From positions 1,479,871-1,543,870 of the forward strand of contig NZ_CP136574.1 in NCBI RefSeq assembly GCF_035195345.1: a stretch of 64,000 nt of DNA, written 5' to 3'. The stretch comes from Flavobacterium sp. (GTDB lineage: Bacteria; Bacteroidota; Bacteroidia; Flavobacteriales; Flavobacteriaceae). How positions within the stretch are numbered: position 1 is the first letter of the stretch; the number at the start of each line of letters is the position of its first letter. The position numbers and the translations under genes are program-made. The notes under the pieces are model-generated. The model was not told the DNA's origin and searched no databases. It saw only the letters and a program-made list of their open reading frames with translations. Of the stretch, positions 15,200-23,754 are shown in pieces.

Positions 15200-16216
15200 A
15201 AATTCTGAACCAACACCTATTTGGCTTTCCACATATATTTTTTCGTCGTGCCCTTCAATAATATGTTTCACGATTGCCAAACCTAATCCGGAACCGCCTT
15301 CACTTCTAGCACCACTCTTATCTACTCTATAAAAACGTTCAAAAAGACGAGGAATATTTTGTTTTTCAATTCCTTCGCCATTGTCAGTTATTCGAACAAT
15401 AACTTTATTATTAATTAAATCTTCGATACTTACTTCGGTAGTTCCTCCCTTTTTACCATACTTAATTGAATTTACAACTAAATTAGTTACTATTTGTTGT
15501 ATTTTTTCTTGATCGGCCATCACCCAGATAGGCTTGGAATATCTTGTATCAAAGGTTAACGTAATGTTTTTATTTGAAGCTTTCATTTCAAATAAATCGA
15601 AGACATTCTGAATTACTTCAACAATATTAAATCTTGTAACATCTAGATTAATTTCACCTACTTCTAATTTAGTAATCATATCTAAATCTTTCACAATGTA
15701 AATTAACCGCTCTACCCCTTTTTCTGCACGTTCTAGATATTTTGTACGAATATTTTTGTCCTCCATTGCCCCATCTAATAGCGTTAGCAAATACCCTTGA
15801 ATGGTAAAAAGAGGTGTTTTTAATTCGTGAGAAACATTTCCTAAAAATTCTTTACGATATTCTTCTCTAATTTTTAGGGTTTCAATTTCTAGCTTTTTGT
15901 CACGAGCAAATTTCTTTACTTCTTTGGTCAAAGTAGCCATATCTGTAGTTATGGGCTGATTTATATAAGAGGTAGTTTCTAAAAGAGAAACATCATCATA
16001 TATTTTTTTTACTCTTTTGTAAATAAAATGCTCAACTCTAAATTGAATTAAAAAAAAGGTAGCAAAATAAAAAATAGTTGAAAAAGCCAATACAATTAAC
16101 AAATGTAATGACTGAATAAAAAAATGATACAATAATATAGTTGCTAAAAAGAATAATGTTATGTAAAAAGAAGACTTTAAAGCAAATTTATATGATTTTT
16201 TAAATTTTAATTGCAT
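15173..16216 (-). CDS. Sensor histidine kinase (PhoR-like)
   Basis: Membrane sensor of a two-component system, 347 residues. Two membrane spans lie at about residues 17-32 and 38-58 with almost no periplasmic loop and no PAS domain. Then come the HisKA domain with FLGNVSHELKTPLFTIQGY (phospho-acceptor His130), the N box NLVVNSIKYG, G1 ITDNGEGIEKQNIPRLFERFYR and G2 GGSGLGLAIVKHI. Its ATG overlaps the stop of the response regulator as TAATG, so the two are translationally coupled. The lack of a sensing loop fits PhoR-type kinases that read transporter state, but the signal is not shown. Confidence 0.85.
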   Translation of the reverse strand: MQLKFKKSYKFALKSSFYITLFFLATILLYHFFIQSLHLLIVLAFSTIFYFATFFLIQFRVEHFIYKRVKKIYDDVSLLETTSYINQPITTDMATLTKEVKKFARDKKLEIETLKIREEYRKEFLGNVSHELKTPLFTIQGYLLTLLDGAMEDKNIRTKYLERAEKGVERLIYIVKDLDMITKLEVGEINLDVTRFNIVEVIQNVFDLFEMKASNKNITLTFDTRYSKPIWVMADQEKIQQIVTNLVVNSIKYGKKGGTTEVSIEDLINNKVIVRITDNGEGIEKQNIPRLFERFYRVDKSGARSEGGSGLGLAIVKHIIEGHDEKIYVESQIGVGSEFSFTLEKTK

Positions 16217-16905
16217 TAAAATTCGATTTTATATCCCACTCCTTTGATGGTTTTAAAGAAATCATCGCCTATTTTTTCTCTAAGTTTTCTGATATGGACA
16301 TCAATTGTTCTTCCACCTACAACCACTTCATTACCCCAAACTTTATCTAATATTTCTTCTCTTGTAAAAACTTTTCCAGGTTTAGTAGCTAAAAGATAAA
16401 ACAATTCAAACTCTTTACGAGGTAGAATAATTTCTACACCATCCTTGATGATTTTATATTCTTCGCGATTAATTTCAATATTTCCAACATTTAATGTCGT
16501 ACTAGAAGAAACACCTTCTATTCCTTTTAAACGTCTTAACAAAGCTTGTACTTTACTTACTAATACTTTTGGCTTAATAGGTTTTGTAATATAATCATCG
16601 GCACCAGCATCAAAACCTGCTACTTGGGAATAATCTTCAGAACGAGCGGTTAAAAAAGTAATAATGGTATCTTGAAGTTCTGGAATTTTTCTGATGTTTT
16701 CACAAGCTTCCATTCCATCCATTTCGGGCATCATCACATCCATAATAATTAACTGTGGAAGCTCTTTTTTTGCTTTCGTAATAGCCTCTTTACCATTTGA
16801 AGCTGTAACAATTTGATAGCCTTCTTGAGAAAGATTATACCCTACAATTTCCAAGATATCTTGCTCATCATCAACCAATAAGATCTTAATGTCTTTTTTT
16901 TTCAT
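16216..16905 (-). CDS. Response regulator, OmpR/PhoB family (PhoB-like)
   Basis: Transcription factor activated by phosphorylation, 229 residues. The receiver domain has the acidic pair VDDEQD, phospho-acceptor Asp56 in IIMDVMMPEMDG, the Thr switch in FLTARSED, and YITKPIKP with the conserved Lys. The C-terminal winged helix (PRKEFELFYLLATKPGKVFTREEILDKVWG and VDVHIRKLREKIG-like VGGRTIDVHIRKLREKIGD region) is PhoB/OmpR type. The start is ATG 16905 (MKKKDIKILLVDD); an in-frame extension to 17010 would run into the control region. Upstream, toward the divergent TonB receptor gene, lies an array of six TAAC-type units spaced 11 bp, a likely binding site for this protein. Confidence 0.9.
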   Translation of the reverse strand: MKKKDIKILLVDDEQDILEIVGYNLSQEGYQIVTASNGKEAITKAKKELPQLIIMDVMMPEMDGMEACENIRKIPELQDTIITFLTARSEDYSQVAGFDAGADDYITKPIKPKVLVSKVQALLRRLKGIEGVSSSTTLNVGNIEINREEYKIIKDGVEIILPRKEFELFYLLATKPGKVFTREEILDKVWGNEVVVGGRTIDVHIRKLREKIGDDFFKTIKGVGYKIEF

Positions 16906-16937
16906 TACAAAAAATGTTATGTTTTGTTCTGTAAAGG

Positions 16938-16945
16938 TAAAGATA
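16938..16945 (-). promoter_or_regulatory. Possible -7 box for the two-component operon
   Basis: TATCTTTA on the minus strand, one mismatch from TAnnTTTG, 33 bp before the regulator ATG. A second one-mismatch box (TACCTTTA) overlaps at 16932-16939. Confidence 0.3.
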
Positions 16946-16983
16946 AATAAAAATGTTTTAAGTGGTTTACAATTATTTAATCT

Positions 16984-17046
16984 GTTAACAATTACATAAC
17001 GCATTAGCAACTAATTCATAACAAGCAGTTAACTTTATTATAACAA
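16984..17046 (+). promoter_or_regulatory. Six-unit, 11-bp-phased TAAC array (Pho-box-like regulator site)
   Basis: TAAC occurs at 16986, 16997, 17019, 17030 and 17041, with CAAC at 17008, so six units stand exactly 11 bp apart. The extended units read TTAACA, ATAACG, GCAACT, ATAACA, TTAACT and ATAACA. E. coli PhoB sites also use 11-bp direct repeats, and Bacillus PhoP sites are TTAACA-like repeats at similar spacing. The array lies between divergent PhoB/PhoR-like genes and a TonB receptor, ending about 9 bp before the receptor's -7 box. Function is inferred. Confidence 0.6.
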
Positions 17047-17054
17047 TTCAGCGG

Positions 17055-17062
17055 TTCCTTTG
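17055..17062 (+). promoter_or_regulatory. Near-consensus -7 box for the TonB receptor gene
   Basis: TTCCTTTG followed by GCAAAA, one mismatch from TAnnTTTG, 21 bp before the ATG. There is no TTG at -33, where the last two TAAC units lie instead, as expected for an activator-dependent promoter. Confidence 0.45.
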
Positions 17063-17083
17063 CAAAAAATTTAACAACACAAC

Positions 17084-19864
17084 ATGAAACTACGTTTTTT
17101 ATTATTGTCATTATTCTTTGCAACAACAATTTTTGCACAAAATGGAACTGTAACAGGAACTATTTTAGACAAAGAATTTAACAACGAACCTTTACCTTTT
17201 GCTAATATAGTAATCAAAGGAACAAAACAAGGTGCATCTACAGATGAAAACGGCAAATACTCTATTTCATTAAAGCCAGGAAACTACACCTTAGTAATTG
17301 GTTATTTAGGGTATGAAACTAAAGAAATACCTTTTACTTTAAAAGCAAATGAGAAAAAAGTAATTAATCATACCCTTGAAGCAAGTGGAGTACAATTACA
17401 AGATATTGAAATTATCCAAGTAGTTTCTAAAGAAAAGGAAAGTGCTTTATTGCAAGAACAACTTAAAGCAGTTGAAATCAAACAAAGTATTGGTGCACAA
17501 GAAATGTCAAGAAAAGGAATCAGCAACGTAGAAACTGGATTAACGAAAGTGACTGGGATTACGAAAGTTGAATCAAGAGGTTTATTCATTAGAGGTTTAG
17601 AGGATCGTTACAATAATTTATTGATTAATAATTTAGCCGTACCATCTAATAGCCCGTTCAAAAAAATCATCCCTTTAGATTTATTCCCAACAGATATTGT
17701 AGGTTATATGGATATTTTCAAAACATTTAATCCAAATGTTTACGGGGATTTTGCTGGAGCAACTATTGATATTAACACAACTCAACCAACTGAAAGTTTT
17801 ACAAAAATTAGCTATGGTGTTGGATATGTTTCCAATAACAATATGCGCGATTTTCTAATTTCTCCAGACGCTGATAATACAAAAAGTTTCTTTGGATTTG
17901 GTGGACAAGAAAGAGTATTACCTTCAGGATTTGGTTCAACTCCAAACGGACAAATCAATAATGATTTTCAATCAACTTGGAATGTAACTAAAATAACATC
18001 TCCATTAAATACTAGTTTTGGAGTTACTCATGCTAACAAATTTGACGTAGGTAAAAAACCATACAAAATGTACTACTTTATTTCAGCTAATTTTGATAAC
18101 AAATATCAGTTTAGAGAAGGAACTCAAAGGACATTTCAAACAGGGCAAGGAATCTACGACAATAACTTCAAAACAGCTCAATACAAATTTGGAACTCAAG
18201 CATCTGCTTTGTTTTCATTAAACTTCAAATCAGACAGATTAAAAGTAACAACTAACTCATTGTTTATAAAAGCAACTGAAAACCAAATTCAAGATCAATT
18301 AGGTTACACTAGAAACAATGTTCAAAACCCAAATGAAATTATTCGTTTAAACCAATATGATGAATCAAACTATTTTACAAATCAAATTCAATCTGAATAT
18401 AAGATTTCTAAAAGCGGAAAACACTTACTTAAGGGAGGTTTATCATATACTAGAACAAAATTCACACAACCAGATAGAAAATTTATCAACGGAACAAAAA
18501 TTAACGAAGATGATATTGAAGTACGTTTTGGAAGTAACAATTTAATTCGCCAGTTTCTTGATGTAGAAAATAATTTTCACATGTCAGGTTTAATGGAATA
18601 CAATTATAAATTTGGCAAAAACGAAGACAAGCAAAACAAAATTGCATTAGGGTATAATGGTTATGCAGAATATATGAAAACATCATATAGATTTATTGCT
18701 GGATTACCAAATAACGCTAATTTACCTGCTAGTATTGTAAACTTAAACAATATTGATTCATTTATTCAAACTTCTATAGCAAATAACGATATTTCATTTA
18801 GAGAAGAAACTGGAGGTGAATACAAAACAAAAATATTTAGTAGAGTAGATGGTTTTTACGGAAACGTAATTTATAACCTTACTCCTAAATTAGAGTTAAA
18901 CGCAGGTGTAAGGGTTGAAAACACTATCAGAGATTTAAAATATAGAACTATTAGTGACCCTATTGGATCTGTTTACAGAAAGATTGAGACTAATGAAATG
19001 GATATTTTACCATCTTTTAATTTAAAGTATGCTGCAAGTGAAAACAAGAACATTCGTTTTGCTGCTAGTAGAACTATCACAAGACCAGTTTTATTTGAAT
19101 CGTTACCAATTACTTACATCAATGCAGATGGTACATCTGAAAAAGGTAATGCATTACTTGTAAACAGTACTAACAATAATGTTGATTTAAAATTTGAAAT
19201 TTTCCCAACAAAAGACGAATTATTTGCCGTTACTGCATTTGGAAAATATATTGAAAATCCTATTGAGCGTTCATTTGATAACTTCGGTGGAGGAAGTGGG
19301 CAACAAGTATCTTATTACAACAATAAATCAGCAACATTATTTGGATTAGAATTTGAAACCTTAATTCAGTTAAGCAGATTAAATGATAATTTAAAAGGAG
19401 CCTCGCTTGGTTTTAATACTTCAATTATGCATACAGAAGCAACCGCAGAAAAAGATCGTACAAGTCAAAATGGAACATATTTCGATACATTTGAAAAACG
19501 TCAATTACAAGGTGCATCAAATTGGTTAGTAAATGCTGACATTAAATATGAATTTAAATTTAGCGAAAAATGGACTAACACTGCCACTTTTGTATACGGA
19601 GTATATGGTGAAAGAATTTACGCTGTAGGTATTGCTGGATTAGATCATGTTTACGAAAAACCTTTCCATAAACTAGACTTTATTTGGAGTCAGAACATTA
19701 ATAAAGCTTGGGATGTGAAATTATCGATTGATAACATTTTGAATCCAAGTTATGAAAGGGTAATGGGAGATGAAAGTCAAATACCTGTTACAGAAAGTTC
19801 ATTAACCGTTCAAAGTTTTAAACGAGGAACTGGATTTTCTCTTGGAGCGTCCTATAAATTCTAA
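17084..19864 (+). CDS. TonB-dependent outer-membrane receptor with carboxypeptidase-like N-terminal domain
   Basis: Outer-membrane active transporter, 926 residues. Signal peptide RFLLLSLFFATTIFAQ, then a CarboxypepD_reg-like domain at about residues 24-108 (VTGTILDKEFNNEPLPFANIVIKGTKQGASTDENGKYSI), a plug at about 130-240 (GVTKVTGI-like segment, ESRGLFIRGLEDRYNNLLINN, FNPNVYGDFAGATIDINTTQP) and a beta-barrel ending in GASYKF. It is divergent from the PhoB/PhoR-like genes with an 11-bp-phased site between, so it is probably controlled by them; phosphate or an organophosphate ligand is a guess. A palindromic terminator follows, so the lipoprotein gene downstream has a separate promoter. Confidence 0.9.
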   Translation: MKLRFLLLSLFFATTIFAQNGTVTGTILDKEFNNEPLPFANIVIKGTKQGASTDENGKYSISLKPGNYTLVIGYLGYETKEIPFTLKANEKKVINHTLEASGVQLQDIEIIQVVSKEKESALLQEQLKAVEIKQSIGAQEMSRKGISNVETGLTKVTGITKVESRGLFIRGLEDRYNNLLINNLAVPSNSPFKKIIPLDLFPTDIVGYMDIFKTFNPNVYGDFAGATIDINTTQPTESFTKISYGVGYVSNNNMRDFLISPDADNTKSFFGFGGQERVLPSGFGSTPNGQINNDFQSTWNVTKITSPLNTSFGVTHANKFDVGKKPYKMYYFISANFDNKYQFREGTQRTFQTGQGIYDNNFKTAQYKFGTQASALFSLNFKSDRLKVTTNSLFIKATENQIQDQLGYTRNNVQNPNEIIRLNQYDESNYFTNQIQSEYKISKSGKHLLKGGLSYTRTKFTQPDRKFINGTKINEDDIEVRFGSNNLIRQFLDVENNFHMSGLMEYNYKFGKNEDKQNKIALGYNGYAEYMKTSYRFIAGLPNNANLPASIVNLNNIDSFIQTSIANNDISFREETGGEYKTKIFSRVDGFYGNVIYNLTPKLELNAGVRVENTIRDLKYRTISDPIGSVYRKIETNEMDILPSFNLKYAASENKNIRFAASRTITRPVLFESLPITYINADGTSEKGNALLVNSTNNNVDLKFEIFPTKDELFAVTAFGKYIENPIERSFDNFGGGSGQQVSYYNNKSATLFGLEFETLIQLSRLNDNLKGASLGFNTSIMHTEATAEKDRTSQNGTYFDTFEKRQLQGASNWLVNADIKYEFKFSEKWTNTATFVYGVYGERIYAVGIAGLDHVYEKPFHKLDFIWSQNINKAWDVKLSIDNILNPSYERVMGDESQIPVTESSLTVQSFKRGTGFSLGASYKF

Positions 19865-19865
19865 T

Positions 19866-19896
19866 AAAAAGAGCAGCTTAAGCTGCTCTTTTTATT
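19866..19896 (+). terminator. Palindromic terminator after the TonB receptor gene
   Basis: A perfect 28-bp palindrome: AAAAAGAGCAGC, TTAA, GCTGCTCTTTTT, then T/A-rich sequence. It starts right after the receptor stop codon. Confidence 0.93.
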
Positions 19897-19986
19897 TACA
19901 TTAAATAAACATTTCGTTTACTTTTTTCTGATGTTATAATAATTATTAAATAACACAGTAAAAACATTAAGTAAATAATGCTAATA

Positions 19987-19994
19987 TATATTTG
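19987..19994 (+). promoter_or_regulatory. -7 box for the beta-helix-like lipoprotein gene
   Basis: TATATTTG, exact TAnnTTTG match, followed by TACC; leaves a leader of about 30 nt. No strict 11-bp TAAC array is seen upstream. Confidence 0.5.
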
Positions 19995-20029
19995 TACCAA
20001 ATATTATAAACAACAAAAACTATATTAAA

Positions 20030-21190
20030 ATGAAAAAAATTTTATTAAGCTTATCTATTTTAGCTACGATTTTTACTAGTTGTTCAACTGATGACAACGA
20101 AGGAACAATTCAACCAGTTGAAGGTGAACTTACAGGTTCTGCAACAACTAACAGAACTCTTGCATTTGGAAACTACACTTTAAACGGAATATACACAATT
20201 GAAAGTGGTGTAACTGTAACTTTCGATGCTGGTTCTACTGTAACTGCAAATAGCGCTAACGGTGTTGATGCTATCTTAGTTAAAAACGGTGGTAAATTAA
20301 TCATGAATGGTACAGCTTCTCAACCAATTGTTTTAACTGAAGCTACTGCAACTCCAGGTTCATGGGGAGGAATTATAATGTATGGTGATGCTCCAATTAA
20401 CGGTGCAGGTGCTACTACAACAAAAACATCTGAAGATGGATTAAACTTAACTTATGGTGGTACTAATGCTACTCACAATGGTGGTACATTACGTTACGTA
20501 AGAGTTGAATATGCTGGTAAAAAAATTACTGATGGAACAAGTGAAATGAATGGATTCTCTTTTTATTCAGTTGGTTCAGGAACAATTTTACAAAACTTAG
20601 TTTCTTACAAAGGAGCTGACGACGGATTTGAATTTTACGGTGGAACTGTAAGTGCTACTAACTTAATTTCTTACGGAAACTATGACGATTCATTTGACTG
20701 GCAAGATGGTTGGAAAGGTCAAAACAACTCTAACTGGTACGCATATCAAACAGGAACAGGAAACTTTGGAATGGAAATCGAAGCTTCTAATAATGACAAC
20801 GCTTTTTATCCAGTAATTGCTAATATTACATTAAAAAGAGCTACAGGAACAAATACAGAAGGCGGGTCATCTGCTGCAGAATATGATGCTATCCAATTCA
20901 AAAAACACGGAAATGGTGATTTTACAAATATTGTAATTTCAGGTTATACAACTTCTGGAGCAACTGCTGTAAGAATTCAAGATGCTAATACTAATACATT
21001 CCAAGTAAACGCAAACAAAATTAAATTAACAACTGTTAAAATTAATGATGGTACATCAGAATATGCTGGTGCAGGATCAGTAAGTGTTACATTCCCATCT
21101 GGACAATTCACTACAAGTAATGCTGCAACAGGTGCATCAATTACAAATGGTGCTTGGTCAACTGTAGGTGGTGTTAGTTTATTACAATAA
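20030..21190 (+). CDS. Putative surface lipoprotein, beta-helix-like repeats
   Basis: A 386-residue lipoprotein with lipobox IFTSC (Cys18) followed by STDDNEG, an acidic stretch that often marks Bacteroidota lipoproteins exported to the cell surface. The mature protein is rich in Gly, Asn and Thr and has repeated short strands (GVTVTFDAGSTVTANSANGVDAILVKNGGKLIMNGTA, LRYVRVEYAGKK, LQNLVSYKGADDGFEFYGGTV, LISYGNYDDSFDWQDGW) that suggest a right-handed beta-helix. An Asp-rich block near residues 215-230 could bind a metal. No catalytic residues can be named. It follows the TonB receptor and may be its surface partner, but it has its own promoter and terminator. Confidence 0.7.
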   Translation: MKKILLSLSILATIFTSCSTDDNEGTIQPVEGELTGSATTNRTLAFGNYTLNGIYTIESGVTVTFDAGSTVTANSANGVDAILVKNGGKLIMNGTASQPIVLTEATATPGSWGGIIMYGDAPINGAGATTTKTSEDGLNLTYGGTNATHNGGTLRYVRVEYAGKKITDGTSEMNGFSFYSVGSGTILQNLVSYKGADDGFEFYGGTVSATNLISYGNYDDSFDWQDGWKGQNNSNWYAYQTGTGNFGMEIEASNNDNAFYPVIANITLKRATGTNTEGGSSAAEYDAIQFKKHGNGDFTNIVISGYTTSGATAVRIQDANTNTFQVNANKIKLTTVKINDGTSEYAGAGSVSVTFPSGQFTTSNAATGASITNGAWSTVGGVSLLQ

Positions 21191-21209
21191 TATCTATCTC
21201 TAAATCTCT

Positions 21210-21238
21210 AAATCCCTCCTAGTGAGGGATTTTTATTT
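21210..21238 (+). terminator. Rho-independent terminator
   Basis: AAATCCCTC (21210-21218) pairs with GAGGGATTT (21224-21232), followed by a T-rich tract. It ends the lipoprotein gene and lies against the convergent retropepsin-like gene. Confidence 0.9.
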
Positions 21239-21676
21239 TTACTTCAAATACAAATAATGATTACTATAATCAATAATTGCTTTAGTTTTTAGTAAAATAT
21301 CAGCCCCAATAATACCATCAACTGGTTTGGTATGATAATGACGAAGTGCATCATTCACATGACTCATGTCAAAAATAATTAGGTGGAATTTTTTATTTTT
21401 CCATCTTCCCAATTGAATTTCGTTGTTTTTTGCTAATTGGGTTTCAATTCCAGTAGCACCAGCGCCAGCGGCTTTAGTTTCTGAAAATTCCGCATCTAAT
21501 TTGAACTGTACAATACTTTCAAATCCTACACAACTATTGCTTGCACCCGTATCTAAAATGAAGTTCCCTTTAACGCCATTTATCTTTCCTTTTATTAATA
21601 AATGTTGGGTTTTTAGCACCTTAAATCTTATCTTTTTATATTTTTTTCCTTTTAAAAAATCTTGTAAATCTTTCAT
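21239..21676 (-). CDS. Retropepsin-like aspartic protease (single domain)
   Basis: A 145-residue cytosolic protein of the clan AA retropepsin fold. The catalytic motif LDTGAS (Asp42) follows a GKINGVKGNFI strand, and a second hydrophobic-hydrophobic-Gly element appears as VDGIIGADILLKTKAIIDY, the usual retropepsin C-terminal half. Only one Asp-Thr-Gly is present, so an active enzyme would be a homodimer. There is no signal peptide and no retroelement gene nearby, so this is a cellular protease-like protein. Substrate unknown. It is monocistronic. Confidence 0.78.
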   Translation of the reverse strand: MKDLQDFLKGKKYKKIRFKVLKTQHLLIKGKINGVKGNFILDTGASNSCVGFESIVQFKLDAEFSETKAAGAGATGIETQLAKNNEIQLGRWKNKKFHLIIFDMSHVNDALRHYHTKPVDGIIGADILLKTKAIIDYSNHYLYLK

Positions 21677-21733
21677 AATTCAAATGTAAAAATTTTAGTT
21701 TTAATACTTAATACATCTATCTTAATACTTTTA

Positions 21734-21741
21734 TAACTTTG
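21734..21741 (+). promoter_or_regulatory. -7 box for tatD
   Basis: TAACTTTG followed by GCACC, exact TAnnTTTG match. Transcription would begin near 21748, leaving a short leader that contains the AAC-type heptamer array. Confidence 0.5.
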
Positions 21742-21762
21742 CACCACAATTCAATACTTTAA

Positions 21763-21790
21763 AACTCGTAACCTTGAACCCGAAACTAAT
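21763..21790 (+). repeat. Heptamer array spanning the tatD start codon
   Basis: AACTCGT, AACCTTG, AACCCGA and AACTAAT start at 21763, 21770, 21777 and 21784, an exact 7-nt period. The TTG start codon of tatD (21774) and its first five codons lie inside the array. Confidence 0.65.
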
Positions 21791-22553
21791 TTTAACCGAT
21801 ACACACACCCACTTATATTCAGAAGAATTTGATGAAGATAGAAATGAAATGATGCAAAGAGCTATCAATGCAGGAGTTTCAAGAATGTTTGTACCCTCAA
21901 TAGATTCTAATTATACTCAAAAAATGTATGAATTAGAAGAGCAATATCCTGAAAATGTATTTCTAATGATGGGATTACATCCAACGTATGTAAAGGAGAA
22001 TTATTTGGAAGAATTGACACATGTGGAAAAAGAACTGTCTTCTAGAAAATTTTATGCTGTGGGCGAAATCGGAATTGACTTATTTTGGGACAAAACTTTC
22101 TTAAAAGAGCAACAACATGCTTTTCAATATCAAATTCAATTAGCAAAAAAGTACAAATTAGGAATCAATATTCATTGCCGCGATGCTTTTGACGAAGTTT
22201 TCGAAGTTTTAGAAAGTGAAAAAGCATCGGATTTATTTGGAATTTTTCATTGTTTTACGGGTGATTTGGGTCAAGCCCAAAGAGCGATTTCGTTAGGAAT
22301 GAAATTAGGAATTGGAGGAGTAGCCACGTTCAAAAACGGAAAAATAGACCAATTTTTAAATGAAATTGAGTTAAAACACATTGTTTTAGAAACAGATTCG
22401 CCTTATTTGGCTCCCGTTCCGTATAGAGGAAAACGAAATGAAAGTAGTTATACCGTTTTAGTAGCGCAAAAGTTGTCAGAAATTTATCAATTACCAATAA
22501 AAGAAATAGGAGAAATCACTACGCAAAATTCAAAACAAATTTTTGGAATTTAA
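21774..22553 (+). CDS. TatD family metal-dependent hydrolase (DNase)
   Basis: Cytosolic TIM-barrel hydrolase of the TatD family, which has 3'-5' exonuclease activity in studied members. Metal ligands are visible in order: DTHTHLY, GEIGID, HCRDAFDE, HCFTG and ETDSPYLAP. The C-terminus RGKRNESSY is also typical. At 259 residues it is complete. The only usable start is TTG 21774, which gives MNPKLILTDTHTH; relatives start directly at ILTDTHTH, so the four extra residues derive from an overlapping heptamer array that seems to have replaced the native start. Followed 61 bp later by the acyltransferase. Confidence 0.92.
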   Translation: MNPKLILTDTHTHLYSEEFDEDRNEMMQRAINAGVSRMFVPSIDSNYTQKMYELEEQYPENVFLMMGLHPTYVKENYLEELTHVEKELSSRKFYAVGEIGIDLFWDKTFLKEQQHAFQYQIQLAKKYKLGINIHCRDAFDEVFEVLESEKASDLFGIFHCFTGDLGQAQRAISLGMKLGIGGVATFKNGKIDQFLNEIELKHIVLETDSPYLAPVPYRGKRNESSYTVLVAQKLSEIYQLPIKEIGEITTQNSKQIFGI

Positions 22554-22614
22554 TCTAAAATAAAGCTTCAATTCATAAAATTTTTGTTCTTTTGTGAATT
22601 GTTTTAAATTAACT

Positions 22615-23754
22615 ATGACAAAGTTCGATGCTATTCGCCCTTTTTATGATTCTGAAGTAAACAAAGCTATAAAGTCTTTGTTGCATCATCCTATGATGAA
22701 GGCTATGATGGATTTTACTTTTCCTGAAATGGAAGATGAAGTTTGGAAAGAGCAATTGATCAGAACCCATTCCATTAGGGATTTTCAAGTTAATTTTGTT
22801 TATCAATCCATTCAAAGAGTTTTAGAAAGAAGTTCGGAAGGCTTGACCACTTCTGGTTTTGAAAAATTAGAACCTAATACTTCCTATTTATTTATTTCTA
22901 ACCACCGTGATATCATTTTAGATACGTCGTTATTAAATGTTTCATTAATAGATCATGGATTGGTAATGACGGCTTCAGCTATTGGAGATAATTTGGTTCA
23001 AAAAGACTTTCTATTAAAATTATCGAAATTAAACCGAAACTTTTTAGTTCAAAGAGGATTATCGCCAAGAGAATTATTACAAAGTTCTAAGTTAATGTCT
23101 GAATACATGTATCATTTATTGTCTAAAGAAAACCGTTCGGTTTGGATTGCCCAACGCGAAGGAAGAACAAAAGACGGAAATGATGCCACACACCAAGGGG
23201 TGCTAAAAATGATTGCCATGGCATCTGATGAAGCGAAATCTATGAATTTTTTCAAAAAACTTAAAATTGTTCCTGTTTCAATTTCATATGAATATGATCC
23301 TACTGATGCATTAAAAATGCCACATTTATTAGCACTTTCTAAAGACGAAGTGTATATAAAAGAAAAAAATGAAGATTTTATAACTTTATTAAGTGGGATT
23401 ATTGGGCAAAAAAAACGTATTCATATTCACGTTGGAGATGTTTTAGAAAACGAATACGAAAAAATTATTGCTGAAAACGATAACAATAACAAGCAAATTC
23501 AAGCCTTGGCTCAAGTAATTGATGATTCTATACTTCAGAGTTATAAATTGTGGCCAACGAATTTCATCGCTTACGATATTTTATATAAAACAACCCGATT
23601 TTCTAATTTGTACGACGAAAAAGAACGTCAATTATTTGAAAGAAGATTAGAAATGCGAATTGATGCTGACAATGAAACGATGAGAGAAGGTTTCTTGGCA
23701 ATGTATGCAAATCCGGTTGTGAATAAATTGAATTACACTAATGAAATCGCATAA
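22615..23754 (+). CDS. Glycerophospholipid acyltransferase-like protein (PlsC/PlsB-type)
   Basis: A 379-residue protein of the membrane-associated acyltransferase family that esterifies lysophospholipids or glycerol-phosphate. The block YLFISNHRDIILDTSLLN is the H-x(4-5)-D acyl-transfer motif (here five residues between His and Asp), and VWIAQREGRTKDG is the later substrate-binding block. It is larger than PlsC (about 240 residues), with extra C-terminal sequence carrying no obvious domain. The start is ATG 22615 (MTKFDAIRPFYD). Its last 14 bases overlap the asparaginase gene, so the two are cotranscribed. Substrate not determinable. Confidence 0.8.
   Translation: MTKFDAIRPFYDSEVNKAIKSLLHHPMMKAMMDFTFPEMEDEVWKEQLIRTHSIRDFQVNFVYQSIQRVLERSSEGLTTSGFEKLEPNTSYLFISNHRDIILDTSLLNVSLIDHGLVMTASAIGDNLVQKDFLLKLSKLNRNFLVQRGLSPRELLQSSKLMSEYMYHLLSKENRSVWIAQREGRTKDGNDATHQGVLKMIAMASDEAKSMNFFKKLKIVPVSISYEYDPTDALKMPHLLALSKDEVYIKEKNEDFITLLSGIIGQKKRIHIHVGDVLENEYEKIIAENDNNNKQIQALAQVIDDSILQSYKLWPTNFIAYDILYKTTRFSNLYDEKERQLFERRLEMRIDADNETMREGFLAMYANPVVNKLNYTNEIA

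Noticed and set aside
21239..21676. Retroelement remnant based on the retropepsin-like protein
   Set aside because: No reverse transcriptase, integrase or repeats nearby; the single-domain aspartic protease is a normal cellular family in bacteria.
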